The notes under the pieces: model-generated | Database searches by the model: none | Seen by the model: the letters and a program-made list of their open reading frames with translations, nothing else | What the model was told of the DNA's origin: nothing | Origin: Dysosmobacter sp. | GTDB lineage: Bacteria; Bacillota; Clostridia; Oscillospirales; Oscillospiraceae | Direction of reading: 5' to 3' | Assembly (NCBI GenBank): GCA_026169195.1 | Contig: JAPFEH010000046.1 | Location: 1-64,000, forward strand | Length of the DNA stretch: 64,000 nucleotides | Position numbers and translations under genes: made by a program | In this document: positions 51,450-60,491 of the stretch, piece after piece | Layout of the letters: each line of letters starts with the position of its first letter | Position numbering within the stretch: the first letter of the stretch is position 1

Positions 51450-53018
51450 TTAGTCGACCTTAGGGCCGGCGGCAACCACATCAGGACTCATATGGGTATA
51501 TTTTTTGAAGTTCTCTGCAAAGCTCCGGGCAAGCTTCCGGCAGCTCTCGTGATATGCCGCCTTATCCTCCCATGTGTTTTCCGGAATCAGCAGTTCGGAG
51601 GGGACGCCCGTGATGGCGGTGGGGACCTGAACGCCGAAGGTCGGATCGGTTACAAAGCCGGCGTTTTCCAGTTCGCCGGTCAGTGCGGCAGTGATCATGG
51701 CCCGGGTGTAGCTGAGCTTCATCCGCTTGCCGGTCCCGTTCCAGCCGGTATTGACCAGATAAACGTGAGCACCGGATTTTTCGACCTTTTCTGCCAGCAT
51801 GTTCGCATAAACGGAAGGATCCAGAGGCAGGAAGGGTTCCCCGAAGCAGGTGGAAAAGGTGGGGACGGGCTCGGTGATGCCGATTTCCGTGCCGGCGACC
51901 TTGGAGGTGAAGCCGGAGACAAAATAATACATGGCCTGATTGCGGCTGAGCTTTGAAATGGGAGGCAGAACGCCATAGGCATCGGCCGTCAGGAAAATCA
52001 CGGTTTTGGGAACGCTCTGGCTCATGCCGGAAAGCTCTGCGTTGGGAATATACTCTACCGGATATCCCACGCGGCTGTTCACTGCCAGAGAGTCGTCATC
52101 AAAGTCGAATTCCCGGGTATTCTCATCCATGACCACATTTTCTACCAGAGCGCCGAATCGAATGGCATTGTAAATCTCCGGTTCACCCTCGGGGCTGAGG
52201 TTGATGCACTTGGCGTAACAGCCGCCTTCAAAGTTGAAAACGGAATCGTCTGCCCAGCCGTGCTCGTCATCGCCGATCAGCTTCCGGTTGGGATCCGCGG
52301 AGAGCGTGGTTTTTCCGGTGCCGCTGAGGCCGAAGAATACGGCGGTGTCTCCGGCCTTGCCGATGTTGGCGGAGCAGTGCATCGGAAATACACCCTGCTT
52401 GGGCAGCACGTAATTCATGACGGAGAACACGGATTTTTTGATTTCACCGGCATATTGTGTGCCGCAGATGACGACCTGCCGTTCTTCGTAGTTGACCAGA
52501 ATTGCGGCCTCCGAGCGGGTCCCGTCGATCTCGGGGATACATTTGAATCCGGGGGCTGCGAGAATGGTGTAGTCCGCGGAAAAATCGCGGAGCTGCTCTG
52601 CGGTGGGCCGGCGCAGCAGCTGGTGGATGAACAGGTTCTGGGAGGCAAGCTCGGTGATGACCCGGAAGGCCTGCGTGTATTTGGGATCTGCGCCGGCAAA
52701 ACCATCAAATACAAAAAGTTCTCTGCCCTGCAGATAAGCCAGCACTTTGCTTCGGATGGATTCGAATGCCTGCTTTTCAATCGGCCGGTTCACAGCGCCC
52801 CATGCGATTTCATCATGAACCGCGGGAGTGTCCACAATAAACTTGTCATTGGCGCTGCGTCCGGTATATTTACCGGTTTTGACGACCAGCGCACCGGTGT
52901 TGGAGAGCGTGCCTTCACCGCGGCGGAGAGCGTGTTCCGTCAATTGGGCGGGAGTCAGGTTGCGATAGACCGCAGAGGGGTTGATGATACCCAACGCCTC
53001 AAGACCAAAAGTTTCCAT
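51450..53018 (-). CDS. pckA: Phosphoenolpyruvate carboxykinase (ATP)
   Basis: 522 residues. Converts oxaloacetate and ATP to PEP, CO2 and ADP, or the reverse in CO2-fixing fermenters. Visible: TGKYTGRSANDKFIV substrate loop, GTQYAGEIKKSVFSVMNY, kinase-1a GLSGTGKTTLSADP and kinase-2 GDDEHGW, plus the PEPCK family segment MHCSANIGK. AAGGAGG ten bases before the ATG. Single gene; the 63 bases to ksgA hold only its leader. Confidence 0.97.
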   Translation of the reverse strand: METFGLEALGIINPSAVYRNLTPAQLTEHALRRGEGTLSNTGALVVKTGKYTGRSANDKFIVDTPAVHDEIAWGAVNRPIEKQAFESIRSKVLAYLQGRELFVFDGFAGADPKYTQAFRVITELASQNLFIHQLLRRPTAEQLRDFSADYTILAAPGFKCIPEIDGTRSEAAILVNYEERQVVICGTQYAGEIKKSVFSVMNYVLPKQGVFPMHCSANIGKAGDTAVFFGLSGTGKTTLSADPNRKLIGDDEHGWADDSVFNFEGGCYAKCINLSPEGEPEIYNAIRFGALVENVVMDENTREFDFDDDSLAVNSRVGYPVEYIPNAELSGMSQSVPKTVIFLTADAYGVLPPISKLSRNQAMYYFVSGFTSKVAGTEIGITEPVPTFSTCFGEPFLPLDPSVYANMLAEKVEKSGAHVYLVNTGWNGTGKRMKLSYTRAMITAALTGELENAGFVTDPTFGVQVPTAITGVPSELLIPENTWEDKAAYHESCRKLARSFAENFKKYTHMSPDVVAAGPKVD

Positions 53019-53081
53019 TTATCAGATTCCTCCTTATTTGCAGAGCCGGACTCCCGAAAAAACCGGCGTCCGGACCGGCGT

Positions 53082-53942
53082 TCATTGTGGATGCGCCTGC
53101 AGCGCTTCGGCGAGACGGGCAAAATCCGCCAATGTCAGCCGCTCGCCCCGAACCTCGGGACTGAGGCCGCAGTGCATGATAGCATTCCGGATCACGTCCC
53201 TGCCGTATCCGGGCAGAGCTGCGCTGAGACTGTTTACCAAGGTTTTGCGGCGCAGCAGAAAAGCGCCGCGGATAACTTTGAAAAAGAATGCTTCGTCCCG
53301 GACGGCTACCGGAGGAGCCTTCCTCCGGACACACCGCAGCACGGCGGAAGTGACCTTGGGAGCGGGGAGAAACTTTTCCGGCGGAACGTCAAAGAGGGCT
53401 TCCGTCTCCATATAGTATTGCAGGAACATCGAGAAGGCGCCGCCATCCGCCGACCCCTGCGGAGCGGAAAGTCGCTGGGCGACCTCCTTTTGAATCAGAA
53501 CCGTGATCGTCTCGAAACAGGGACTTTCCACCAGCTTTGCCAATACCGGAGTCGTAATGTTATAAGGGAGATTGGCGCAGACAATGGGCCGGAGTCCCTG
53601 AAACTTTTCCGCTGCCAGCGCGTCCAGATCCAGTTTCATCACATCCCCCGGCACGATCTCCACATTGGGATATTCCGCCATGGTTTCTGCCAGCACGGGC
53701 AGCAGGGAGCGGTCCAATTCTACGGAGACGACTTTTCCGGCCCGTCGGGCCAGTTCCGCAGTCAGGGGGCCGATACCCGGACCGATCTCCAGTACGCCGC
53801 AGCTCCGATCCGCCTGAGACGCAGCGGCGATATCCGCCGGAACGGCCGGATCAATGAGAAAATTCTGTCCCATGGATTTGGAAAAATGAAATCCGTGGCG
53901 CTCCAAAAGCACCCGGATGGTATGATAATCACATAATTCCAT
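53082..53942 (-). CDS. ksgA: 16S rRNA (adenine-1518/1519-N6)-dimethyltransferase
   Basis: 286 residues from ATG at 53942, seven bases after AAAGGCGG; an ATG two codons earlier is too close. Motifs FSKSMGQNFLIDPAV, LEIGPGIGPLTAELA and catalytic NLPYNITTPVL. Dimethylates two adenines in helix 45 of 16S rRNA; loss gives kasugamycin resistance. A yabE-like gene lies 850 bases away, echoing the B. subtilis yabE-rnmV-ksgA region, though rnmV is not here. Confidence 0.95.
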   Translation of the reverse strand: MELCDYHTIRVLLERHGFHFSKSMGQNFLIDPAVPADIAAASQADRSCGVLEIGPGIGPLTAELARRAGKVVSVELDRSLLPVLAETMAEYPNVEIVPGDVMKLDLDALAAEKFQGLRPIVCANLPYNITTPVLAKLVESPCFETITVLIQKEVAQRLSAPQGSADGGAFSMFLQYYMETEALFDVPPEKFLPAPKVTSAVLRCVRRKAPPVAVRDEAFFFKVIRGAFLLRRKTLVNSLSAALPGYGRDVIRNAIMHCGLSPEVRGERLTLADFARLAEALQAHPQ

Positions 53943-54046
53943 CAGCATACCGCCTTTCGTATTTCTATCAGTATACCAAAAAAAAACCGGCTTGCCAACT
54001 TGTAAAAAAACAGATATACTGCGAAAAAGAAGGAAAAGAGGAGAGC

Positions 54047-54736
54047 ATGATGCTGAAAACAATTTTTTTCGATTTGGATGACACCCTGCTGGATTTCACC
54101 AGAGCGGAGGCGGAAGCACTGAGCCGGACGCTGCGGGCCTTTGAGATTGAACCGCTTCCGGCAATTCTGGAGCGGTATCACGAGCTGAACCGCCGGCAGT
54201 GGGAGCTGCTGGAGGAAGGCGTGATTTCCCGTGAGCAGGTACTGACCTGCCGGTTTGATCTTTTGTTTGAAGAGCTGGGGGTACAGCGCTCCAGTCGGGC
54301 GGTCTGCGACTGCTATGAGCAGCGGCTGGCGCACGGGCACTGGTTTGTGCCGGGAGCACCGGAGCTGCTGGAACAGCTGGCTCCCCGATATGACCTGTAT
54401 CTGGCGTCCAACGGCGCGGCAGCGGTGCAGTATGCGCGGCTGAAAAGTGCAGGGATCGGACATTATTTCCGCGGGATTTTTATTTCCGAGGAGATGCCTG
54501 CCGATAAGCCCAGTCCGGATTTTTTCAAGGCGGCTTTTGCGGCCATTCCGGATTTTGACCCGAAGAAGGCATTGGTGGTGGGGGACAGCCTGACTTCCGA
54601 TATCCGTGGCGGTCGGGATGCCGGACTCCGTACCTGCTGGTTTGATCCGCATGGTCGGCCGCCAAGGCCGGAGATCGTTCCGGATTACAGGATCCAGTCC
54701 CTGTCAGAGCTTCCGCCGCTTTTGGAAAGGCTGTAA
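54047..54736 (+). CDS. HAD hydrolase, YjjG-type noncanonical nucleotidase
   Basis: 229 residues; AGAGGAG is followed by tandem ATG codons at 54047 and 54050, and the second has better spacing. HAD motif I FFDLDDTLLDF, motif II ASNGAAAVQ, motif III KPSPDFF, motif IV VVGDSLTSDIRGGRDAG. The DLDDTLLDF start and ASNG fit YjjG-like 5'-nucleotidases that clear noncanonical pyrimidine nucleotides; the assignment within HAD is tentative. Single gene between ksgA and the YabE-like gene, with a terminator after it. Confidence 0.85.
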   Translation: MMLKTIFFDLDDTLLDFTRAEAEALSRTLRAFEIEPLPAILERYHELNRRQWELLEEGVISREQVLTCRFDLLFEELGVQRSSRAVCDCYEQRLAHGHWFVPGAPELLEQLAPRYDLYLASNGAAAVQYARLKSAGIGHYFRGIFISEEMPADKPSPDFFKAAFAAIPDFDPKKALVVGDSLTSDIRGGRDAGLRTCWFDPHGRPPRPEIVPDYRIQSLSELPPLLERL

Positions 54737-54741
54737 CGGAT

Positions 54742-54780
54742 AAAACTGCCGCCGGTACGATTTGTACCGGCGGCAGTTTT
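54742..54780 (+). terminator. Bidirectional terminator after the HAD gene
   Basis: AAAACTGCCGCCGGTAC-gattt-GTACCGGCGGCAGTTTT, perfect 17-bp stem; also 16 bases beyond the end of the convergent YabE-like gene. Confidence 0.9.
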
Positions 54781-54795
54781 ATAAAACATGATGGG

Positions 54796-55821
54796 TTATT
54801 CCAGAATATAGACGGTGCAGCTACGGCGGCCGAATTCGATGCATTCGCGGTAACTGTTGAAATACAAATCGACCTTATTGCCCCGGACACCGGTGTCCCG
54901 CGCGACAGACATCCCGTATACGATGCCGTCATTGGTTACAATATACATTCGGGTGCCCAGCGGGATGACCCGCTTATCCACCGCCACAGTACCCACATCC
55001 ACCAGCGTTCCGGTGGCAGTGGTATAATCCGCGCCGCCATGTCCGGCGGTGTAGGCGGTGGCAGTCATGCTCTTTGCCTGAGAAAAAGCCAGAGTATTGC
55101 CGGAAGCAAAGACCAGAGTACCGCTGCCGTCCGCATTTTTCCGGATGTCGGTAACGCGGTCGGACTGTGTGACGGTGGAGGCGGCGGTGCCGTATTCCAC
55201 GATCTGATCTACTGCGGTACTGTCCAGCTCCTCTACAAACTGACGGCTGATGCGGTTGCCGTTGGACCACACCACCTCGTAGACAGAAGTGCGGACGCCG
55301 TCCTTTCCTGTCTGTACGACCTGTTCGGTGCCCTTGGGCAGATCGGGGTTGGCAACGCGGACTGTTTGAAAAGCCTCTGCCTCACGGGTTTCTTCGTAGT
55401 AGGTGATGTCCTCCGCGACCGTGATCGTCAGCTCCTGCTGGGACAAATCAACAGCCACCATCTCCAGCGGGCTGGGGGAAATCCCCATGCGGTCCAGCAG
55501 GGCGGAGATGCTTTCCTTTCGGGAAACCGTGGAAAGCGTCTCCTGATTATGATGGATTGTGACCTCCAGTTTGGCGTCCAGAGAAATATCGTAGCCCTGA
55601 CTGCCAGAGGCAACATATACCATATGATCGGACAGATCGGGAACTTCCTGCGAACCGTCCAGTACAATGGCGGAGTCCTCTACGCCTGTGAGAATATACA
55701 GGGCGTCTGCCCAGTTGGTGGCAGCGGCGCCGGTAACCAGTGCGGCAGCCACAGCTGTTAGGAGCAAAGCGGGGGATTTCAAATGTGCGAGCAGTTTTTT
55801 TTGCAGGTCATGTGTGTTCAA
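54796..55821 (-). CDS. YabE-like cell-wall protein with DUF348, G5 and 3D domains
   Basis: 341 residues from TTG at 55821, seven bases after AGGAGG. N-terminal membrane/signal segment (about 17-35), DUF348 repeats (VYVASGSQGYDISLDAKLEVTIHHNQETLSTVSRKE), G5 domain (EITYYEETREAEAFQTVRVANPDLPKGTEQVVQTGKDGVR region), and a C-terminal 3D barrel with the three Asp motif (AVDKRVIPLGTRMYIV, DTGVRGNKVDLYF). The 3D fold resembles lytic transglycosylases (MltA) and Rpf-like proteins, so peptidoglycan remodelling is likely. A long leader of about 110 bases lies between promoter and start. In B. subtilis yabE is close to ksgA. Confidence 0.9.
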   Translation of the reverse strand: MNTHDLQKKLLAHLKSPALLLTAVAAALVTGAAATNWADALYILTGVEDSAIVLDGSQEVPDLSDHMVYVASGSQGYDISLDAKLEVTIHHNQETLSTVSRKESISALLDRMGISPSPLEMVAVDLSQQELTITVAEDITYYEETREAEAFQTVRVANPDLPKGTEQVVQTGKDGVRTSVYEVVWSNGNRISRQFVEELDSTAVDQIVEYGTAASTVTQSDRVTDIRKNADGSGTLVFASGNTLAFSQAKSMTATAYTAGHGGADYTTATGTLVDVGTVAVDKRVIPLGTRMYIVTNDGIVYGMSVARDTGVRGNKVDLYFNSYRECIEFGRRSCTVYILE

Positions 55822-55943
55822 AACCGTACCTCCTGAATGTGGTTTTTCCGGCTCACAGATCTGGTTGGATCGGGAGCACGCAGAGCTGCATCCAGAGTTG
55901 GAAACAACTTGTAACTTTTGTTACCAGCTAAAAAACTGGGGAC

Positions 55944-55972
55944 AGTATACACCTATCACCCACTTTTGTCAA
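55944..55972 (-). promoter_or_regulatory. Promoter of the YabE-like gene
   Basis: Minus strand TTGACA (55967-55972), 17 bases, TATACT (55944-55949). The leader that follows starts with a CCAG-TTTTTTAG-CTGG hairpin. The rest of 55822-56132 is A+T-rich; I see no known riboswitch consensus in it. Confidence 0.8.
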
Positions 55973-56078
55973 GTTTTTGTGGATATCAACGCACTTTTGT
56001 TCCCGCTTCGGACAAAATAAAATCAAAAAAATGAAAATTATCCCATATGAAATAAGAAAATAGTAACAAAAAGTAACA

Positions 56079-56116
56079 AAAATCTGCCCCCCGGCATGAA
56101 CCATGCCGGGGGGCAG
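56079..56116 (-). terminator. Terminator of copA-csoR-copZ
   Basis: CTGCCCCCCGGCATG-gtt-CATGCCGGGGGGCAG on the minus strand followed by ATTTTTG. Confidence 0.9.
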
Positions 56117-56132
56117 CAGGGGATGAAAGCGG

Positions 56133-56330
56133 TCAATGTTGTACTTCCGGTGAAAAGCCCAGATCATCCAGCTCATTGACGGCAGTCTGCACACAGTTCT
56201 GGCAGCCGTCAATGGTGACCTGCTTTGCTTCCAGATTGACGGTAAAGGTCAGGTTTGCCGCTTCAAGGGCGTTGGTGATGCGCTTGACACAGTTTTCGCA
56301 CATCATGTCGGGGACGTTGATGATGGTCAT
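56133..56330 (-). CDS. copZ: Copper chaperone CopZ-like heavy-metal-associated protein
   Basis: 65 residues, ferredoxin-like HMA fold: MTIINVPDMMCENCVKRITNALEAANLTFTVNLEAKQVTIDGCQNCVQTAVNELDDLGFSPEVQH. The metal-binding MxCxxC reads MMCENC. A second CxxC (GCQNC) sits where most CopZ proteins have no cysteines, so the protein could bind an additional ion or form a disulfide. Delivers Cu(I) to CopA in known systems. Last gene of copA-csoR-copZ. AAAGGAGGAACCAAAC precedes the ATG. Confidence 0.9.
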   Translation of the reverse strand: MTIINVPDMMCENCVKRITNALEAANLTFTVNLEAKQVTIDGCQNCVQTAVNELDDLGFSPEVQH

Positions 56331-56358
56331 GTTTGGTTCCTCCTTTTGAATACAGTGG

Positions 56359-56655
56359 TTATTTCATCAGTTTTTCCACGGTCCGCACCAATTCATCCAC
56401 GATTTCCGGATCTCCGTTTCGGATGCCGTCTGTGACACAGGTACGGATGTGGGCAGCCAGAAGCTCACGGGAAAAGGCGTTCAGGGCGGACTGGATCGCG
56501 GAGACCTGCGTCAGAATGTCGGTGCAGTAGATTTCCCGCTCCACCATACCGCGGACGCCGCGGACCTGTCCTTCGATGCGGCTCAGGCGTTTGAGAAGCG
56601 CCCCGGATTCCTCGGATGACCGGTGCTTGTGCCGGCAGCAATCGGTTGATTCCAT
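56359..56655 (-). CDS. csoR: Copper-sensing repressor CsoR
   Basis: 98 residues, all-helical. LLKRLSRIEGQVRGVRGMVEREIYCTDILTQVSAIQSALNAFSRELLAAHIRTCV contains the CsoR signature and the Cu(I) ligands Cys in YCTDIL, His and Cys in HIRTC (C-H-C set), which distinguish it from formaldehyde or nickel sensors. A His/Cys-rich N-terminus (CCRHKHR) may add metal sites. It should bind the palindromes in front of copA and let go when Cu(I) binds. Middle gene of the operon, 13 bases after copA. Confidence 0.94.
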   Translation of the reverse strand: MESTDCCRHKHRSSEESGALLKRLSRIEGQVRGVRGMVEREIYCTDILTQVSAIQSALNAFSRELLAAHIRTCVTDGIRNGDPEIVDELVRTVEKLMK

Positions 56656-56668
56656 GATCGGACCTCCT

Positions 56669-58918
56669 TCAAAGTTTTGCGCGGCTCAGCCGCAGGGCAT
56701 TGCCCACCACACATACGGAGCTGAGGCTCATCGCCGCGCCGGCAAACATGGGGGAGAGCAGCGGGCCGCCGAACAGATACAAAAGACCTGCCGCGACGGG
56801 GATGCCGATGGTGTTGTAGCAGAACGCCCAGAACAGGTTTTGCTTGATATTCCGCAGGGTCAGGGATGAGAGGCGCAGCGCGCGGGGGACGTCCCGCAGA
56901 TCCGAGCGCATCAGGACAATATCAGCGGACTCAATGGCAATATCGCTGCCGGTCCCGATGGCGCAGCCCACAGTGGCAGCGGTCAGCGCGGGGGCGTCAT
57001 TGATGCCGTCGCCTACCATCATCACTTTGCGGCCCTGCGCCTGCAGCTGTTGAACGACACCGGCCTTCTCTTCCGGCAGGACCTGAGCGATGACGTCATC
57101 CACACCGACCAGAGCGCCGATATGCTCTGCCGCGGCCTGACGGTCGCCGGTCAGCAATACGGTACGGATCCCTTGCTGTTTCAGAGCTTGAATGGCGGCT
57201 GCACTGGTTTCCTTTACCGGATCTGCCACGGAAATCAGACCCAGCAGATGCCCGTCTGCCGCAAAGAACATGGGAGTTTCCCCCTGTGCAGACAGCTGCC
57301 CTGCCAGAGTCAGCAAGGGAGCGTGGGAGATCCCGTGTTCCTCCAGAAGCCGCTGGTTGCCGGCCAGAATGGTTTTGCCTTCCCACGTTGCCAGCAGGCC
57401 CCGGCCGGAGAGATTTTCGAATGCCGAGGGACGGGACAGCCCCGTCAGCCCCTTTTCTTTGGCATAGGCAGTGATCGCCTGAGCCAGCGGGTGGGCGGAG
57501 ACGGATTCGACTGCGGCCGCGGTTTGCAGCAAAACGGTTTCCTCGCAGTTCAGCGGAACCACCTTGGTAACGGCAGGCTCCCCTTTGGTCACCGTGCCGG
57601 TTTTGTCCAGCACCACAGTGTCAATGCTGTGGGTGATCTCCAGAATCTCGCCGGAGCGAATCAGGATCCCGTTTCGCGCGCCCAGACCGGTGCCCACCAT
57701 AATGGCGGTGGGCGTCGCCAACCCGAGGGCACAGGGGCAGGCAATGACAAGCACAGAGGTAAAGACCTTCAAAACGAAGGAGAAGGGCTGTCCTGCCACA
57801 GCCCAGGCCACAGCGGCCAGCAGCGCGATCAGCATGACGGCGGGGACGAAGACGCCGGCGACTTTGTCGGCGGTTTTGGAAATGGGGGCTTTTTTTCCTT
57901 GGGCATCCTCTACAAAGCGGATGATACGGGCAAGTGTGGTATCCTGCCCTGTGCGGGTCACCTGCACATACAGCACGCCGTTTTGGTTGACGCTTCCTCC
58001 GATGACCTCACTGCCGGCCTCTTTTTCCACCGGCATACTCTCTCCGGTCAGCATGGATTCGTTGACGCTGCTGCTGCCCTCTGTAACCACGCCGTCTGCG
58101 GGAATCCGCGCACCGGGCTTTACCAGTACCAGATCTCCGGATTTCAACTGGCTGGTAGGGACCTCCTGTCCGGAAGCGGCCAGAATGGCAGTGTCCGGAG
58201 CCAGCTGCATCAAGGCGGTGATCGCGCCCTTGGTTTTCTGCATATTGCGGCTTTCTAGGAATTTTCCCAAGGAGACCAGCGTCAGCACCACTGCCGCGGA
58301 TTCGTAGTAGAGATTGTGGACATAACTGTGCGGAGCGTCCGAAATCAGGAAGGTCATGACCACACTGTATAGAAAGGAGCAGGCGGAACCAATGGCAACC
58401 AGAGAGTCCATGTTGGGGTTTCCGTGGACCAGAGCCTTAAAGCCGCTGGTAAAGAAATTCCGCCCGCAGTACAACACGGGAATGGTCAGCAGCAGCTGCA
58501 AAACAGCGAAGTTTACAGGATGCGTGTGCATGGAAAAGAGATCGGGCAGCGGAAGGGCCGGCAGTCCAAAGGGCAGCATTTGTCCCATGGACACGTATAG
58601 AAGGATCAGGGAAAAGATGCCGGCAGTGATCAATTCCGCTTTTTTGCGGCGCAAAGGATCTTCTTCGGTGCCGGCGGGAGAGGGAGGCGGGCTTTCCGGA
58701 TTTTCCGCGTGGAGTGCAGCGCCAAAGCCGGCTTTTTCCACCTTGGCAATGATCTGTTCCGGACTTACTTGGGAAGGATCATAGCAAATGGTCATGATGC
58801 CGGTCGTCAGATTGACCTCGCTGCGGTCTACACCCGGAAGCTTCCGGGTTACCCGTTCCACGGAAGCGCTGCAGGCAGCGCAGTGCATTCCGGAAATATC
58901 ATATTTTTCTTCCTGCAT
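56669..58918 (-). CDS. copA: Copper-exporting P1B-type ATPase
   Basis: 749 residues. One N-terminal HMA domain with GMHCAACSASVE; eight membrane helices; LTGESMP; the Cu(I) path CPC in IACPCALGLATP near 393; phosphorylation site DKTGTVTKGEP near 437; the HP motif VSAHPLAQA; and GDGINDAPAL. P1B-1 pumps expel Cu(I) using ATP. The linker after the HMA domain is Pro/Ser-rich (NPESPPPSPAGTEED). AAAGGAGG precedes the ATG. First gene of copA-csoR-copZ, behind paired CsoR operators. Confidence 0.96.
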   Translation of the reverse strand: MQEEKYDISGMHCAACSASVERVTRKLPGVDRSEVNLTTGIMTICYDPSQVSPEQIIAKVEKAGFGAALHAENPESPPPSPAGTEEDPLRRKKAELITAGIFSLILLYVSMGQMLPFGLPALPLPDLFSMHTHPVNFAVLQLLLTIPVLYCGRNFFTSGFKALVHGNPNMDSLVAIGSACSFLYSVVMTFLISDAPHSYVHNLYYESAAVVLTLVSLGKFLESRNMQKTKGAITALMQLAPDTAILAASGQEVPTSQLKSGDLVLVKPGARIPADGVVTEGSSSVNESMLTGESMPVEKEAGSEVIGGSVNQNGVLYVQVTRTGQDTTLARIIRFVEDAQGKKAPISKTADKVAGVFVPAVMLIALLAAVAWAVAGQPFSFVLKVFTSVLVIACPCALGLATPTAIMVGTGLGARNGILIRSGEILEITHSIDTVVLDKTGTVTKGEPAVTKVVPLNCEETVLLQTAAAVESVSAHPLAQAITAYAKEKGLTGLSRPSAFENLSGRGLLATWEGKTILAGNQRLLEEHGISHAPLLTLAGQLSAQGETPMFFAADGHLLGLISVADPVKETSAAAIQALKQQGIRTVLLTGDRQAAAEHIGALVGVDDVIAQVLPEEKAGVVQQLQAQGRKVMMVGDGINDAPALTAATVGCAIGTGSDIAIESADIVLMRSDLRDVPRALRLSSLTLRNIKQNLFWAFCYNTIGIPVAAGLLYLFGGPLLSPMFAGAAMSLSSVCVVGNALRLSRAKL

Positions 58919-58943
58919 GAGAGATACCTCCTTTGAGAGAACG

Positions 58944-59000
58944 ATACCCCCGGGGGGTATTTACTGGCAATATCATATACCCCTAGGGGGTATTTGTCAA
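58944..59000 (-). promoter_or_regulatory. copA promoter with two CsoR palindromes
   Basis: ATACCCCTAGGGGGTAT (58977-58993) fills the 17-base spacer between TTGACA (58995-59000) and TATGAT (58972-58977) on the minus strand. A second copy, ATACCCCCGGGGGGTAT (58944-58960), sits just downstream of the start of transcription. Both match the G/C-rich CsoR operator type. Confidence 0.88.
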
Positions 59001-59049
59001 GTGGATTGGGAAATCATGCTTTTGACACACGGAATTTTCAGAAACCCCC

Positions 59050-59077
59050 TTGACATTCAAAGGCGGTGTGATATGAT
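59050..59077 (+). promoter_or_regulatory. Promoter of the diaminopropionate ammonia-lyase gene
   Basis: TTGACA at 59050-59055 and TATGAT at 59072-59077, 16 bases apart. Confidence 0.75.
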
Positions 59078-59135
59078 GATATTGAAAACTGACAAAAAAT
59101 TTGCTTGACTAAAAAAAATTAAGAGGTAAGGGGTT

Positions 59136-60350
59136 ATGAAAGAAACGATCAAATGGACTGCCAATCATATGCCGGCCAGCGATGACCGTCAGCTTTCCAT
59201 CATGTCCCTGAGCAATGTGGCAAAAGCGCGCTTTTTTCACCATAGCTTTCCGCAATATACCGTGACGCCGCTGGCCCAGCTGGATGGGATGGCGCGCTAT
59301 CTGGGACTGGGGGGCTTGTTTGTCAAGGACGAATCTTACCGGTTTGGTCTGAACGCCTTTAAGGTTCTCGGCGGTTCTTTCGCCATGGCACGGTATATCG
59401 CTCAGCAGATGGGGCGCGATGTATCGGAAATGACCTATGACTATCTGACCAGCGAGGCATTGAAGAAAGAGTTTGGTCAGGCAACCTTTTTTACCGCTAC
59501 GGACGGCAATCATGGCCGCGGTGTGGCTTGGGCTGCCAATAAACTGGGGCAGAAGGCAGTGGTCCATATGCCGAAGGGCAGCAGCCAGACCCGCTATGAC
59601 AACATTGCCAAGGAAGGCGCTCAGGTCACCATTGAAGAGGTCAACTACGATGATTGTGTCCGCATGGCTGCCGCCGAAGCTGCTGCCACGGAGCATGGCG
59701 TGGTGGTGCAGGATACAGCTTGGGAGGGATATGAGGAGATCCCCGCTTGGATCATGCAGGGCTACGGCACCATGGCGGCTGAAGCTGCTGAGCAGATGCG
59801 GCAAATCAATGTGAACCGTCCCACCCATGTATTTGTGCAGGCAGGCGTTGGCAGCCTTGCCGGCGCCGTGGTGGGGTATTTTACCAATTTGTTCCCCAAT
59901 GACCCGCCGAAATTTGTGGTGATGGAGGCGCGTGCAGCCGATTGCCTGTACCGTGGCGCTGTGGCTGGAGATGGAAGTCCCAGAATCGTGGAAGGAGATC
60001 TGCAGACCATCATGGCGGGATTGGCCTGCGGTGAACCCAATATCCTCTCTTGGGATATTCTGCGCAATCATGTATCTGCCTTTATTTCATGTCCTGATTG
60101 GGTCAGTGCCCGGGGAATGCGGATGCTGGGCGTCCCCGTTAAGGGAGATCCGACGGTCATCTCCGGTGAGTCCGGCGCCGTGGGAATGGGACTGCTGGCG
60201 GCGATCATGGAGGATGATACGTACAAGGATCTGCGGGAGCATCTGGGACTGGACCGCTTCAGTCAGGTCTTGATGTTCTCCACAGAGGGAAACACGGATC
60301 CCATGAAGTTCCGCAAGGTGCTCTGGGATGGAGAGTATCCTACGGTTTGA
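59136..60350 (+). CDS. dpaL: Diaminopropionate ammonia-lyase
   Basis: 404 residues. PLP fold-type II enzyme of the YgeX group: Lys76 in GLNAFKVLGG forms the aldimine, with ATDGNHGRGVAWAANKLGQKAVVHMP and glycine-rich GVGSLAGAVVGY phosphate loop. Splits 2,3-diaminopropionate to pyruvate and two ammonia, in the cytoplasm. In E. coli ygeX sits with other purine/amino-acid degradation genes; here it stands alone between the copper operon and an Rrf2 regulator. AGAGGTAAGGGG precedes the ATG. No terminator is clear after it. Confidence 0.94.
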   Translation: MKETIKWTANHMPASDDRQLSIMSLSNVAKARFFHHSFPQYTVTPLAQLDGMARYLGLGGLFVKDESYRFGLNAFKVLGGSFAMARYIAQQMGRDVSEMTYDYLTSEALKKEFGQATFFTATDGNHGRGVAWAANKLGQKAVVHMPKGSSQTRYDNIAKEGAQVTIEEVNYDDCVRMAAAEAAATEHGVVVQDTAWEGYEEIPAWIMQGYGTMAAEAAEQMRQINVNRPTHVFVQAGVGSLAGAVVGYFTNLFPNDPPKFVVMEARAADCLYRGAVAGDGSPRIVEGDLQTIMAGLACGEPNILSWDILRNHVSAFISCPDWVSARGMRMLGVPVKGDPTVISGESGAVGMGLLAAIMEDDTYKDLREHLGLDRFSQVLMFSTEGNTDPMKFRKVLWDGEYPTV

Positions 60351-60438
60351 TGATATGGAATGTTTGGGACGCGGCGGCTTTTGAAGCCGGCCGCGTGCTG
60401 TTTTCAGCCGGTGATTGCCGGATCTTTGCCGGAAAGGC

Positions 60439-60474
60439 TTGAAATCCTAAAATTCCTATGGCAAAATAGGAATT
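60439..60474 (+). promoter_or_regulatory. Promoter and inverted repeat before the Rrf2 gene
   Basis: AATTCCTAT (60451-60459) and ATAGGAATT (60466-60474) form a perfect inverted repeat with 6-base spacer, covering the spacer and -10 of a promoter with TTGAAA (60439) and CAAAAT (60462). Likely self-regulation. Confidence 0.65.
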
Positions 60475-60491
60475 GTAAAGGAGGAATGGAA

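Noticed and set aside
55822-55945. ydaO/c-di-AMP riboswitch in the YabE-like leader
   Set aside because: Such RNAs often precede wall-hydrolase genes, but the conserved core motifs are not visible; only a promoter and a small hairpin are.
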